Shown here piece after piece: positions 9,508-19,557 of a stretch of DNA of 64,000 nucleotides. The notes below the pieces were generated by a model, which saw only the letters and a list, made by a program, of their open reading frames with translations, was not told where the DNA came from and ran no database searches. How positions within the stretch are numbered: position 1 is the stretch's first letter; every line of letters begins with the position of its first letter. Both the position numbers and the translations under genes were made by a program. This DNA is from a virus, in the IMG/VR virus record IMGVR_UViG_3300046314_000148, positions 1 to 64,000 of that record, one strand, 5' to 3'.

Positions 9508-10148
9508 TGGCAACCCAAGAATATTTGGACGGTAGAAAGAAGTACGCTCGTCCACAAGCCATGATGTGGTCTACCCAACCTCCACAGATACTAGATGGCA
9601 AGTATGTTCCGTATGGTCTAGAGGTAAATGATAATGTGGACTCAGTGTCCGATGAATCGCTTAAGGATCAGTTTCTCATTCTATCCGATGACAATCGAGA
9701 GTCCCTAGGTTTTTCTGTCGAAAGAATCGAGTCTCGCAAAAGAATGGTAAATGGGCAAATGCGTTCATACCACATTGCAGATAAGCTAAACATAGCCACA
9801 TCCTGGTCAATGCTACCTTCTAGAGGGTTTGCAACATACCCAAACTTTAATCTAACTACTGGGCAGCCTAACCCAGCACTGACTCAGCAGCAGATGGTAA
9901 CATCAGATGGCGGTGCAGGTGGGGTAGACATGCTGAGCTGGTATGAAAATCATAAAGGATCTTTTTGGGTTTACCTTTCATATGATAAGTATACAGAGTT
10001 TGAAAGAGATGGTAACCGCTACCTGAGATTAGCAGAATACCCACAGGCAATAGAGATGTTCATCTCATCATTTAGCTATGACGTTGTAAAGCGTGGAGGT
10101 CACAACCACGATCTCTGGAACATATCGCTTTCGCTGGAAGAGGTATAA
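9507..10148 (+). CDS. Tail protein downstream of tape measure (Dit-like or minor tail)
   Basis: A 213-residue soluble protein that overlaps the tape measure stop and the next start by 1 nt. No catalytic motif is visible. It is rich in aromatic residues (SFWVYLSYDKYTEFERDGNRYLRL) and has a beta-rich pattern. The first gene after the tape measure is usually the distal tail protein, which joins tube and tip; that is inferred from position here. It could also be a small baseplate component. Confidence 0.55.
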   Translation: MATQEYLDGRKKYARPQAMMWSTQPPQILDGKYVPYGLEVNDNVDSVSDESLKDQFLILSDDNRESLGFSVERIESRKRMVNGQMRSYHIADKLNIATSWSMLPSRGFATYPNFNLTTGQPNPALTQQQMVTSDGGAGGVDMLSWYENHKGSFWVYLSYDKYTEFERDGNRYLRLAEYPQAIEMFISSFSYDVVKRGGHNHDLWNISLSLEEV

Positions 10149-13100
10149 TGTTTGGAGATAGCACCTTTCTCTCAGAGCTAAACTCATCATCTACGCTAGG
10201 GGTAGAGTCTAAGGTCTTTGCCGAGTGGAACATGAATATTCCAAGCAATTTTTTGTCAATAGGAAACTATCGATATAGACAGCAAGAACCATCCTCTCTA
10301 TATAATCTAGTTCCAGAAACATTCGATAGGTATGATTCTGGCAATTACTATACTGGAGCAACCGATGCTGACGTACTCATTGATGGAGGTTACGATGACT
10401 CTAATGAGGCACTGGCTTTCTCTTCTAAGCAAGAGCTGACCAAGATTCTTTTTTCGCTAGAAGACTGTTTTGGCAAATTCCGACCACGCTCTGGAATCAA
10501 TAAGGCGAAGATCCCATACGGACCAAACTCATATTTTCACTACTCAAACAAGGACATGGCTAAAAGACCTAGATACTATCTTGCCTCTAAGCATGACAAG
10601 TTTAAGTACTGGACATCAGATAGGTCTGAGAACGGCAAGCTTCGTGGAGTATCTTACCCACTAACATCCAGGGCATACGGAATTGACGACGTGGCCCCGT
10701 TTATCGTATATAGTAGCCCAGTTCCAGCCAATAGGATTGTCGTAAAAATGCAAACCCATGTTGGCTCAGATGACAAGGGGCAATTTTACGGCAATAATGG
10801 GTCAGCAATTGCAGATCCTTTTTACGGTTACCAAAATAGCAAGACTCCAACAAAGTGGAGAATCCAATATCTAGTTAATAATAACTGGGTAGATGCAGTC
10901 TCATTTCTACCATCAGATGTTAGATCAAGCGGAGAGCCCATCATTGGTGAAGATGGTACAGTAGAGGTTTACTATGGAATAAAGATTCCAGAAAAGTACA
11001 GCCAGATATTTAACTATAAGAAAACCTATCTAGTAGAGTCAATGATTCCGACAAGCCCAGATGTTGGATCAGCATACTTGGTGAAGCCAACTGAATCATC
11101 ACCTGGGGTATTCCACATATACACCGAGGACGGGTATGACACTTTTGACGCTGTTTATGGATGGTCCTTGCTCGACGGCGAGGTAGTTGACTATAGAAAC
11201 TCTCTGGATAAAGCTTCTAGCCCAGACTCATTCATAAATTCAGTGACTGGTAAAAAGCAATTCTCTAAGTTCGAGTATGTCTCTGGACTAAGAGTTGTTA
11301 TAGATCAGATGAATACAAATGCCAGCACCTTCGATCTCATAGAGCTTTCTCCAAGACTAGTGGCTGACATAACCGATAATGTCGAGAGCATTTCTGTAAC
11401 AAAGAGTGCATCCGATCTGGGTAATGCAGGAATGCCAGTGGGGCAACTACTGGCCTCTGTTGGAAAGTTAGAGCTATTCGATCACGACCAAGCCTTTAAT
11501 GAAAACAATGACAATAGCGTAATCGCAAAATACCTAGACCAGATTATAAAGTTCTATATTTACGAAGCAATCACTGTCCCATCAGGAGCAGTAACCCTAA
11601 TACCAATTAAAACGATGTACTCAGCTGAAAAGCCTAGCGTGTCAGCTAAGTCAAGAAGCGTATCTGTAGACTTAAGAGACCTGATGTTCATGCTAGAAAA
11701 TGTTTTAGCTCCAGAACTACTCTTGGTAGATGTGTCACTTAGCGTAGCTATATCTACGCTGTTAGACAGCATAGGCTTCACAAATTACAAGTTCTTGAGG
11801 ATCGATGGAGAAACAGACCTAATTATCCCCTATTTCTTTGTGGCACCAGATCAGTCTACTTTGCAAGTTCTAGAAGACTTGGCTGTATCATCACAGTCTG
11901 CTATGTTCTTTGACGAAGAGAACAACCTTATTATCATGAGCAAGAACTACATGATGCCATCGATTACCGACCGTGAGACTAGCACTGTCTTATCTGGTAA
12001 TAGAGATGCCAATAACTTCTCCAATATTGAGGCAATCTCTGCTCAGGATAACCATGTTTTTAATGACGGACAGATTTCGTATCGTGAGAGATATATCCAG
12101 AGATCATATGGATCAATCAAGCAATCGATGATGATAGATAGAGATAAGACCTGGATATACAAGCCTTCCCTCTTGTGGGAGGCATCAGGAAGCCTAAACA
12201 CAAAAACTCAAAATGGCCAGGTAACGGAGTCATCAGCATACTCTCTATCTGCAATTCCACTCAATTCTGCTTTATCCGCTGCTGTTCCGACAGTCGTGAA
12301 TGGCCAGGTGGTGAATAACATCATTGATTTCGGAGAAGGATCTTACTTCTTGTCAAGGTATGATGGTTACTTCTATGCAAACGGTGAAATTATTTACTAC
12401 GATGCAGTAGAGTACAGCATTCCAAACACAGTAGGTAATGTTTGGATTCAGAGCACCCAGGAGTACTCGGACTATTTCCAGAATGTCAAGTTTGCAAAGA
12501 GCATCTTCCCTACTGGACGAGTCAGAATCTACGCAGAGCCATTCTATGAAATCATAGATGGCGTTACTAGTTTTAAGAATGGTCCAGTTAGGATTCATGG
12601 TCGTGGCCAGTTTGGCACTCCAGTTATGGCCCACGAATCTGGAATATCCGATCAGTGGTCTAGCCAAACAGTGAACCCTACAAAGGGCTGCAAGGTGCCG
12701 CTATCAGGAATTATAGGCTCTGATCCAGAAACTGCAACTGCTTCTAGCAAGGCCGCAATTCTTGGAGAAGCTGGCGTGGCGGACTCTGTCGTGGTTTCTG
12801 CAACTAGAAACGGAGTCATCAAGAATGCTATTGGAGGAGTATCAAGAAGCGAGGCAAGCATCTTGGCTCTAAAGTCTGCAGAGATTGGAACTGTTCAATC
12901 ATCGGCTTTAGTATTCAATGGACCAGCATTTACATCAGATTTAACTGCAAGCGACTACATCTCTTATGTTCCTAAAAAATTAGAGAATTCATACTCTCAC
13001 TTTGGAACAAGGCTAAGACTGGTCGGTAGATATGAAGATGGAAAAACTAAGGTACAAACACCAGCTGGCTCAATGGGCTACTATGATAGTGGAAGAATTG

Positions 13101-14401
13101 GTGGTGCATCCGCAGGCCTAGCAGTCCTTCTGAATTCCGCAAACAATAACGGATACTACTTTGAGATAATGGCACTAACAAACGGAGAGTCATCGGAGAC
13201 AAGCTCCGAAGTCCTTAGCAACGTAATCTTCTATAAGATTAAGGGTAACTCTTCTAAGAATGCTGTACCAGTTAAGCTATGGTCTGGTCTAGCAAATATC
13301 CTGGTAGATTCAGGTGGATTTGTGGGGCAGTCTAGAGTATTCGGGGAAGAGAACCCAACAGTATACGACCTATCCGTAGAGTATCAAGACATCGGCACAA
13401 GCACTAGAAGATTCTATCTTTATATAAATAACAGGTGTGTGGCTATCGTTGATGATGGAGACAGGCTGCCAGTATATAACAATATGGCTCTTTTCATCCG
13501 AGGCACATCGAAGGCAATGTTTGAAAATGTGTTCGCAATTACAAAGAAGTACTCTCTGGACTCTAGAGCAACCCTAGGTACACCAATTAGCTCTGTATTT
13601 GGAGACAACGACGTAGATGTGTCCGAGTCGCTAAGAAAGTACTCCATGAGCGGTGCAGTTCAGAAAACATATCTATCCGACATAAGCTCGCAGAGTGGCT
13701 CTGGGTATGACATGTACTTTGAGGAATTCGGAACTATCATGAGAGAGGCTGCCTATTTTAATATAAAGTACGACAAGGCCTATCCAGCACTTTCTGCACA
13801 GATCTCTCCAACGTTCAATAAGATAAAGGGGTACACCGTTTCTGGTTTTATCCCTGGGGCTTATGGGGCAGAGTTTCTAATCTTTAATAATACTGATACT
13901 GTTATCAGTCTAGATGAAACTACAGGTAATTACCTAAGAATTCAGGGTGTAACTTTTACACAAAACTCAGACAAGGTTCTAACTCTAAATGATTTCTTTA
14001 ATGAGAATAGCAATCTATCAGATGTAGATAGGTTAGACAAGAATCCTCTAGAGTCTCCAGTTCGAGCAAAGAAGCAATACTTCGACATATCATCTAGCAG
14101 ATCTACATATGGAACTAATGCTTTTTCTATAGATGCAAAGTATATTCAAAATTCTGATGCAGCTAAGGAGCTTATGGGGTGGCTAATTGATAAAACCATA
14201 AAGCCTAGAAAATCAGTGGGTCTTAGCGTATTTGGAGGATCAATACTTCAGCTAGGTGACATTGTCCAAATATCAATGTCAGATTCATCTGGCATGGATT
14301 CATCAGTATCTTCAGATAAAAGATTCGTTGTATATAGCATAGAGTACAGCAGAAACTCCGAAGGTCCAGAAACAACAGTATTCGTAAGCGAGGTATTATA
14401 A
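10148..14401 (+). CDS. Large minor tail / tail-tip protein with lectin-like region
   Basis: A 1417-residue virion protein, second largest in the window. The N-terminal third contains a segment with many aromatic and charged residues (GKFRPRSGINKAKIPYG, KRPRYYLASKHDKFKYW) typical of tail-hub proteins of actinobacteriophages. Residues about 920-1140 have the strand pattern of a concanavalin/LamG-type domain (GRYEDGKTKVQT, YYFEIMALTNG, FYLYINNRCVAIVDDGD). That would give glycan binding, so a role in host attachment or the central tail hub is likely. The C-terminal part resembles a baseplate hub end (LGDIVQISMSDSSGMD, RFVVYSIEYSRNSEGPETTV). It is tightly coupled to both neighbours by 1-nt overlaps. 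Confidence 0.7.
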   Translation: MFGDSTFLSELNSSSTLGVESKVFAEWNMNIPSNFLSIGNYRYRQQEPSSLYNLVPETFDRYDSGNYYTGATDADVLIDGGYDDSNEALAFSSKQELTKILFSLEDCFGKFRPRSGINKAKIPYGPNSYFHYSNKDMAKRPRYYLASKHDKFKYWTSDRSENGKLRGVSYPLTSRAYGIDDVAPFIVYSSPVPANRIVVKMQTHVGSDDKGQFYGNNGSAIADPFYGYQNSKTPTKWRIQYLVNNNWVDAVSFLPSDVRSSGEPIIGEDGTVEVYYGIKIPEKYSQIFNYKKTYLVESMIPTSPDVGSAYLVKPTESSPGVFHIYTEDGYDTFDAVYGWSLLDGEVVDYRNSLDKASSPDSFINSVTGKKQFSKFEYVSGLRVVIDQMNTNASTFDLIELSPRLVADITDNVESISVTKSASDLGNAGMPVGQLLASVGKLELFDHDQAFNENNDNSVIAKYLDQIIKFYIYEAITVPSGAVTLIPIKTMYSAEKPSVSAKSRSVSVDLRDLMFMLENVLAPELLLVDVSLSVAISTLLDSIGFTNYKFLRIDGETDLIIPYFFVAPDQSTLQVLEDLAVSSQSAMFFDEENNLIIMSKNYMMPSITDRETSTVLSGNRDANNFSNIEAISAQDNHVFNDGQISYRERYIQRSYGSIKQSMMIDRDKTWIYKPSLLWEASGSLNTKTQNGQVTESSAYSLSAIPLNSALSAAVPTVVNGQVVNNIIDFGEGSYFLSRYDGYFYANGEIIYYDAVEYSIPNTVGNVWIQSTQEYSDYFQNVKFAKSIFPTGRVRIYAEPFYEIIDGVTSFKNGPVRIHGRGQFGTPVMAHESGISDQWSSQTVNPTKGCKVPLSGIIGSDPETATASSKAAILGEAGVADSVVVSATRNGVIKNAIGGVSRSEASILALKSAEIGTVQSSALVFNGPAFTSDLTASDYISYVPKKLENSYSHFGTRLRLVGRYEDGKTKVQTPAGSMGYYDSGRIGGASAGLAVLLNSANNNGYYFEIMALTNGESSETSSEVLSNVIFYKIKGNSSKNAVPVKLWSGLANILVDSGGFVGQSRVFGEENPTVYDLSVEYQDIGTSTRRFYLYINNRCVAIVDDGDRLPVYNNMALFIRGTSKAMFENVFAITKKYSLDSRATLGTPISSVFGDNDVDVSESLRKYSMSGAVQKTYLSDISSQSGSGYDMYFEEFGTIMREAAYFNIKYDKAYPALSAQISPTFNKIKGYTVSGFIPGAYGAEFLIFNNTDTVISLDETTGNYLRIQGVTFTQNSDKVLTLNDFFNENSNLSDVDRLDKNPLESPVRAKKQYFDISSSRSTYGTNAFSIDAKYIQNSDAAKELMGWLIDKTIKPRKSVGLSVFGGSILQLGDIVQISMSDSSGMDSSVSSDKRFVVYSIEYSRNSEGPETTVFVSEVL

Positions 14402-15006
14402 TGACAGAGGTTCCACTAGGACATGGGTGGTTTGTAGATACAAATACTGGCAAGAGTTATGAAAAAACTGGTGGCGGTTACTTTGCAGGAGAAGCAGCTG
14501 CCGCAGAAGAGATAGCAAATAGGCAAATTGCTGCAGCTGCAGCTGCCCCTGCATCTAACCCACCAGCTACAGAGACTAAGCCACAGGTAAAAGCAGCAAC
14601 TCCAGACCTCATTCAGATAACTGAAGAGGGTATGTCAATAGAGGTAATTACCGACCTGCTATTTGAAGACATCGGAGGAACAGAGATTCTAAATATTGCC
14701 AGGCATGACCTAATCAATGGAGTTGATGTAAAGTATCAGCAAATATCTAACCTGTCCAAAATTCAAAGTACGTTTGGTGGGTCAAGCTTAATCAGTACAC
14801 AGAACCCAATAGAACAAATATTCAATAGATTTGCAGTAAAAAGGTATCAGTACATACCCTCAGAAACTGCAGATCCATCTGGACTCAACAATCACCTGTA
14901 TGTCGATTCTTCTGGAAACATCAACATAGAGCTAGATAATCTAGAAGAGAATATGCAAATTGAGATAGAGTTCAAGGCCGCAGACACTACTGATATAATA
15001 TATTAA
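14401..15006 (+). CDS. Minor tail protein with Ala/Pro linker
   Basis: A 201-residue protein. The N-terminus (GHGWFVDTNTGKSYEKTGGGYFAGE) is followed by an alanine-rich helix and an Ala/Pro/Thr linker at about residues 40-65, then a compact C-terminal domain (FEDIGGTEILNIARHDLINGVDVKY). It overlaps the tail-tip gene by 1 nt. The architecture (tag, flexible linker, domain) suggests a tail-tip accessory or adaptor protein. No enzymatic motif is seen. Confidence 0.55.
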   Translation: MTEVPLGHGWFVDTNTGKSYEKTGGGYFAGEAAAAEEIANRQIAAAAAAPASNPPATETKPQVKAATPDLIQITEEGMSIEVITDLLFEDIGGTEILNIARHDLINGVDVKYQQISNLSKIQSTFGGSSLISTQNPIEQIFNRFAVKRYQYIPSETADPSGLNNHLYVDSSGNINIELDNLEENMQIEIEFKAADTTDIIY

Positions 15007-15013
15007 GGACATT

Positions 15014-16387
15014 ATGATTACTAATAAAGGGCAAGCCCTACTAACAAAATACCTGATTGGTCAGGCACCAGCTTATGCCTCTTATATTGGTGTAGGCTGT
15101 GGGCCTACGCCATATGCGTCATCAGATATTCCAACATCGGCAGAAATATCTTCACAAAGACTTAAAGAAAATCTAGACTTTGAGATGTTCAGGGTTCCAA
15201 TTACTTCTCGTGGATATGTAACAGAAGTTTCTGGAGCAGCCACAATTACTGGGGCATCTGTATCTGGATCATCGGTAACCTACACTGCTGCCAATAGCTT
15301 TGTTGCTGGAGACACTGTAACAATTACTGGTATCACACCATCTCAGTTCAATATTCACGAGGGAATTATCGTGTCAGCAAACTCAACTACTTTCACTATA
15401 ACAAATCCTATTACTGGGGCATACACCTCTGGAGGTCTGGCCAAGACATACTACACCAACATAGTTCTGACCGCAGAGCTTCCAACAGAAGAAAGATACG
15501 AGATCTCAGAGCTTGGGCTATTCTCTGCTCAGGCTAATCCAGATGCTGGCTCAAGGGGCAGCAGAATAATCTATTCTTTTTCTCAGAGCGAGAACTGGCA
15601 GAATCATGGCACAAGTCTAGAAAAAATTCCTGTAGTGTATACACCGCTAGATGCTGGTAATGAAGCAAATCAAATAGATGGAACCTACTTCGTTGACGGA
15701 GTTCAGAAAGACTGCAAGGTTCTTCATACAAATGCAGATAACACGGTTTTCTCTAACTCTGCAAGAATCGCCAGATATGAGACTCCAAGATTTTTAAATA
15801 ACTCTATTGCTATTCGTGGAAACCTATCAGATCTTGGGTACACAGCTGGAAGGCTTGTCTATAACTCTGGAGACCACATCCATTTAAACGGAGTATCCAT
15901 TAGCCTAGATAAAAACTCTCCATCAGATGAACTAAGGCTTGCGTTCTCTGTAGCAAATAGAAGGGGTGCAGAAGATGAGCACCCATCTGCCGTAAGAATA
16001 CTAATACAGTTCTCATCAGTAGACGCAATATCTGGAGGAGAGTCAGCCTCATTTGAGGTAAACCTGACAAGCTCTGACGTAGACTTTTCAGAAAACAGAT
16101 ACTTCGCAGTATCTAAGAAAATAAGCGAGCTAAAAACAACCTCAGCTTTTTCTTGGGCACGTGTTCAAAACGTTACCGTTCATGTCACTACCCTAGACTC
16201 TTCTGCTGCAGTTAGTGATAATTTCTATGTTCTTCTAGATGCACTTAGACTGGAGAATACCACAGTCGTAAGTCCGTTATATGGCATGTCTGGATACGCT
16301 ATTGCCAAAACTACTGGAGCTGCAACAATTAAAAAACTTGCAAACACAACTAGCTACGTAGAGTTTAGGTTTGGAATGGACGTATAA
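15014..16387 (+). CDS. Tail fibre / baseplate-type protein
   Basis: A 457-residue protein beginning MITNKGQALLTKYLIGQAPAYASYIGVG, similar to the N-terminal pattern of phage tail fibre proteins (start of fibre, solvent-exposed hydrophobic anchor). A threonine/serine/glycine-rich beta insert follows (about residues 70-140). The end of the protein is beta-rich (TSYVEFRFGMDV). The ribosome site is AAGGAC at about 15005. It ends in an overlap with the next gene. A role in host recognition is inferred from its place downstream of the tail tip. Confidence 0.6.
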   Translation: MITNKGQALLTKYLIGQAPAYASYIGVGCGPTPYASSDIPTSAEISSQRLKENLDFEMFRVPITSRGYVTEVSGAATITGASVSGSSVTYTAANSFVAGDTVTITGITPSQFNIHEGIIVSANSTTFTITNPITGAYTSGGLAKTYYTNIVLTAELPTEERYEISELGLFSAQANPDAGSRGSRIIYSFSQSENWQNHGTSLEKIPVVYTPLDAGNEANQIDGTYFVDGVQKDCKVLHTNADNTVFSNSARIARYETPRFLNNSIAIRGNLSDLGYTAGRLVYNSGDHIHLNGVSISLDKNSPSDELRLAFSVANRRGAEDEHPSAVRILIQFSSVDAISGGESASFEVNLTSSDVDFSENRYFAVSKKISELKTTSAFSWARVQNVTVHVTTLDSSAAVSDNFYVLLDALRLENTTVVSPLYGMSGYAIAKTTGAATIKKLANTTSYVEFRFGMDV

Positions 16388-16806
16388 TGGCAAATAGAAA
16401 AATAACAATTAATAAGTTATCTTTGCCATTGGTGAACTCAGATAACAAGTACTATCTTCGATACAGAATTATTCAGGATAAGACAAGAGATTCTGACTGG
16501 TCTCAAGTGGCCGCATTAGATGGCAAAGCAGTCTCAACAGTTACTGGAGTTATTAGCTTCACGACTACAGCTGAATCGAAGGTTGTTACCATAACTTGGG
16601 ACAAAGACAACAACTCCCCAACGTATGATATATTCATCGGATGGGACTCAGCTGGCTACGCATACGAAAAAAATGTTTCTTCTACAAGCCATAGCGTAAT
16701 TGCTCCTGCTGGAGCGACTAGCGTTCAGGTTTTGGTTCAGATTGGATCAGCCCAAAAGATAGTGTCCTCAGTCCTGAAGGTCTTTGAGGGAACCAAGACC
16801 TTATAG
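16387..16806 (+). CDS. Small fibronectin-III-like tail protein
   Basis: A 139-residue protein with an immunoglobulin/fibronectin-like strand order: KYYLRYRIIQD...DWSQV, then KVVTITWDKDNNSPTYDIFIGWD and VQVLVQIGSAQK. The WD...PTYDIF pattern is typical of FnIII repeats in phage tail proteins, which bind carbohydrates weakly. It overlaps the upstream fibre gene by 1 nt and is the last gene before a new promoter. Confidence 0.5.
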   Translation: MANRKITINKLSLPLVNSDNKYYLRYRIIQDKTRDSDWSQVAALDGKAVSTVTGVISFTTTAESKVVTITWDKDNNSPTYDIFIGWDSAGYAYEKNVSSTSHSVIAPAGATSVQVLVQIGSAQKIVSSVLKVFEGTKTL

Positions 16807-16815
16807 TGGTATAAT
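16807..16815 (+). promoter_or_regulatory. Extended -10 promoter, leaderless start for 16822
   Basis: TGG-TATAAT at 16807-16815 is followed by 6 nt (ATACAG) and the ATG at 16822. Predicted transcription start coincides with the start codon. No ribosome site is present in the 15 nt before the ATG. Confidence 0.7.
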
Positions 16816-16821
16816 ATACAG

Positions 16822-17268
16822 ATGAGCAATATAGTTAGAATACCAAACCCAGGCCAGCCAATTGACGCAACCTACATGTTTGAGCTAGCCAATGCAATCA
16901 ATAAGATTGCGACACAGCTATCGACATCCCCAACAGCACAGATCCTGACAGTAGATACCCCAACCGCTGGTAAGCAGTCTATTAAGACTTCAGAGGCTAG
17001 AGTTATTGGTGGCTACAAAGAAGTTCTTAGCAATAGCGTTTCTGCAGGTGCAGTTGTTTCTTGGACATATGATTTCCCAGCAGACTTTAAGTATCCACCT
17101 ATTGCAACAGCAACACCAATTAGCGTTGCAGGGTCAGATTCTGGAAAGCTAGTTTCCGTTATGATAAAGACCATTGGTCAGAACAGTATAACTGGTACTG
17201 CAACTTTTGCAGGATCTGGAGATCTTACCGTCGGTATCAACATAATTCTTATTGGAATACCAAACTAA
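16822..17268 (+). CDS. Small tail-associated protein, function unknown
   Basis: A 148-residue protein with an N-terminal helix (PIDATYMFELANAINKIATQL) and a C-terminal beta domain (FPADFKYPPIATATPISV...GDLTVGINIILIGIPN). The C-terminal region resembles small receptor-binding or fibre-tip domains, with a glycine/threonine-rich strand pattern. It is expressed from its own predicted leaderless promoter, so it may be needed in a different amount from the tail operon. The assignment to the virion is from position only. Confidence 0.45.
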   Translation: MSNIVRIPNPGQPIDATYMFELANAINKIATQLSTSPTAQILTVDTPTAGKQSIKTSEARVIGGYKEVLSNSVSAGAVVSWTYDFPADFKYPPIATATPISVAGSDSGKLVSVMIKTIGQNSITGTATFAGSGDLTVGINIILIGIPN

Positions 17269-17270
17269 AA

Positions 17271-17816
17271 ATGAAGCAGCACAGACTTGGGGCCATGAGC
17301 CGTGAGGACTATAACAATTCTCCGATTATTTCAGGCAACAAGAAGGTGTGGTTTCTTAACGGGGACCTGGTAAGAGTCCACCATCTAAATAAGTCAAATG
17401 GAATAATGTCTGTATATAACATTATCCAGGATAGAATTGAAAGCTGTCTTATTAGTGATTTTAAGAAGAATCGTGAACGTGCCTTTACTGTAGGTGAGAC
17501 AGCCCAGCTAGTGAATCGTCACAAGAAGTACATGCCATCTCTGATGAGGAGAGAGGTTATCCCTAGACCAACTGGATCTCAGAAGGGTGGAGACACAGGC
17601 TGGCAAGTAAGAAGCTACTACTCCGAGTCCCAGGTATTTGAGATTCGTGATATACTTGCTTCTTACCACATTGGCAGACCGAGGTTTGATCGCCTAATAA
17701 CCAATAGCATAACTCCCACGAGACAGGAGTTGACAAGGCGTATTGGCGATGGTATACTGACTTATACAAGAACAGAAGACGGACGCTTCATTCCGATATG
17801 GTCGGAATCAATTTAA
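17271..17816 (+). CDS. MerR-like helix-turn-helix DNA-binding protein
   Basis: A 181-residue basic protein starting 2 nt after the previous stop. The central region (residues about 65-125) reads FTVGETAQLVNRHKKYMPSLMRREVIPRP, then a short loop, then SYYSESQVFEIRDIL. This order of helix-turn-helix, wing and a conserved aromatic before a second helix matches MerR-type DNA-binding domains. Residues 25-55 form a small beta domain (KVWFLNGDLVRVHHL). No effector domain is obvious. It sits at the junction between the structural and replication genes, so it may act as a regulator or assist replication initiation. Function is inferred. Confidence 0.5.
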   Translation: MKQHRLGAMSREDYNNSPIISGNKKVWFLNGDLVRVHHLNKSNGIMSVYNIIQDRIESCLISDFKKNRERAFTVGETAQLVNRHKKYMPSLMRREVIPRPTGSQKGGDTGWQVRSYYSESQVFEIRDILASYHIGRPRFDRLITNSITPTRQELTRRIGDGILTYTRTEDGRFIPIWSESI

Positions 17817-17832
17817 TAGAAAGTTATAGGGT

Positions 17833-18036
17833 ATGAATAACGAAGAGACTAAAGTAAAGGTAGGATTGGGGTACACCCTCAACCTAGGCAATTTCCAATC
17901 ACTCCGCATTGACCTGGAAGTACAGGATAACAAGCGTGAGGGAGAAACCACTAGCGAAGCCTTTGAGCGTGTCTATGCTTTTGTTGAAGCAAAGCTAACG
18001 GAAAAGGTAAGCGAAGCTAAGTCTGAAGTAGACTAA
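17833..18036 (+). CDS. Hypothetical small protein
   Basis: A 67-residue acidic protein (MNNEETKVKVGLGYTLNLGNF...). An N-terminal beta segment is followed by an amphipathic helix (TTSEAFERVYAFVEAKLTEKVSEAKSE). It overlaps the next gene by 1 nt, placing it in the replication operon. I do not recognise it. Confidence 0.6.
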   Translation: MNNEETKVKVGLGYTLNLGNFQSLRIDLEVQDNKREGETTSEAFERVYAFVEAKLTEKVSEAKSEVD

Positions 18037-18344
18037 TGGCTGAACGCAAAGACCGTATGGCTTTGCTAAGTAGGTACGCTAAGCTTCACAAGCAGCGTTT
18101 CGAAGAAAAGCCATTATTGAATTTAAATGTTGAGCAGTGGGCTTCTGATGCCCTAATAGAGTCGTACACTTTACAATTCTGCTACGATCTGCTAGAATAT
18201 TATTTCGAAGCAGCAGAGACCCCTAGTTGGAAGTACTTTGCTAACTACGCAGACAAAATTATCGATGCACGAAAAGAATACAAACGAGACTTAGAGGAGA
18301 GAGCAGAGCGACGCAAGTTAGCTATGCAGTGGTTGAATGAATAA
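18036..18344 (+). CDS. Hypothetical protein upstream of helicase (possible loader)
   Basis: A 102-residue, highly charged helical protein (MAERKDRMALLSRYAKLHKQRF..., DARKEYKRDLEERAERRKLAMQWLNE). It lies directly before, and overlaps by 8 nt, the DnaB-like helicase gene. Small helical proteins in this place are often helicase loaders or partners, but no loader motif is visible and there is no P-loop. The loader role is an inference from context. Confidence 0.55.
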   Translation: MAERKDRMALLSRYAKLHKQRFEEKPLLNLNVEQWASDALIESYTLQFCYDLLEYYFEAAETPSWKYFANYADKIIDARKEYKRDLEERAERRKLAMQWLNE

Positions 18345-19557
18345 TACAGAGGCAAAATTAATCTCGGCAGTCCTTAAGGACAAGCAGGTCCACGTTCTCC
18401 TTCAGGCTAACGTAGACAACCTGTTGCGTACTCACAACGATGTCTGGGAGTTTATTCGCAAGTACGTAGAGACCAACCAGACTGTCCCACCAGCTGACCT
18501 CGTAGTAGACAAGTTCCGTGACTTTACCCCAGTAGATGGTGTTGGTGCTACCAAGTATCACCTAGAAGAGCTTCAGTCAGAGTACATGACAGATAGCCTA
18601 AAGAATATTATTCGAGAGGCTGCTGCCGATGTTCAGGCAGATAAGGGCCTCGATGCCCTAGAGGCAATCATCTCTAAGACATCAGAGCTTAGAAAAAATA
18701 CTGCTGCAATTCGAGACATCGATGCTACAGACCTGGACTCTGCAGTGGCCTACTTCGAGAACGTGAAGAAGCAGAATGAGCTAGGCATTTCTGGAATCAA
18801 GACTGGCCTCCCAGGCTTCGATAACTACCTTCCTGCTGGCATTATGCCAGGGCAGCTAGGAGTAATGCTTGCATATCCAGGTATTGGTAAGTCTTGGCTA
18901 TCACTATACTTTGCAGTACAGGCATGGAGACAGGGCAAGTCGCCAATGGTTATCTCGCTTGAAATGAGTGAGACAGAAGTGCGTAACCGTGTGTTTACTA
19001 TTATGGGCGATGGTCTTTGGTCACACCGAAAGATGAGTGCAGGTCTGATCGAGATTGATGACCTAAAGCACTGGCACGAGAAGAACCTTCAGGGCAAGCC
19101 AGAGTTCCACATTATTTCCAATGACTCTGGAGGAGATGTTACTCCTTCTGTTTTGCGTGGAAAGATTGACCAGTACAAGCCAGACTTCATTATCGTTGAT
19201 TACCTACAGCTAATGTCTCCTAACCAAAAGGCAGACAACGAAACTGTTCGTATGAAGAACCTGTCTCGTGAGCTCAAGCTGATGGCTATTAGTGAAGAGA
19301 TTCCTATCATTGCAATTTCATCTGCAACACCAGATGATGTTAATAAGCTAGACACTGTTCCTACACTTGGTCAAACTGCGTGGTCACGTCAGATTGCTTA
19401 CGATGCTGACTGGGTCTTGGCTCTTGGCCGTGGAAACAACTCCGACATCATCGAGTGCGTATTCCGAAAGAACCGCAATGGTTTTATGGGAGAGTTCCTA
19501 GTGCAGGCAGACTTCGACAAGGGCTACTACAAGTACAAGGACTTTGAGCAGAACTAA
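18337..19557 (+). CDS. dnaB: DnaB-like replicative helicase
   Basis: A 406-residue RecA-fold helicase that unwinds DNA at the fork using ATP. The Walker A motif YPGIGKSW lies near residues 179-186, ISLEMSE near 210, and the Walker B motif FIIVDYLQLM near 283-292. An H3-type segment (IAISSATPDD) and an arginine-finger-type region near the C-terminus (VFRKNRNGFMGEF) follow. The N-terminal 130 residues are helical, as in the DnaB N-terminal domain, but shorter than in bacterial DnaB (about 450-470 residues in total). It overlaps the upstream gene by 8 nt and the primase by 1 nt, as expected for a helicase-primase pair. Confidence 0.93.
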   Translation: MNNTEAKLISAVLKDKQVHVLLQANVDNLLRTHNDVWEFIRKYVETNQTVPPADLVVDKFRDFTPVDGVGATKYHLEELQSEYMTDSLKNIIREAAADVQADKGLDALEAIISKTSELRKNTAAIRDIDATDLDSAVAYFENVKKQNELGISGIKTGLPGFDNYLPAGIMPGQLGVMLAYPGIGKSWLSLYFAVQAWRQGKSPMVISLEMSETEVRNRVFTIMGDGLWSHRKMSAGLIEIDDLKHWHEKNLQGKPEFHIISNDSGGDVTPSVLRGKIDQYKPDFIIVDYLQLMSPNQKADNETVRMKNLSRELKLMAISEEIPIIAISSATPDDVNKLDTVPTLGQTAWSRQIAYDADWVLALGRGNNSDIIECVFRKNRNGFMGEFLVQADFDKGYYKYKDFEQN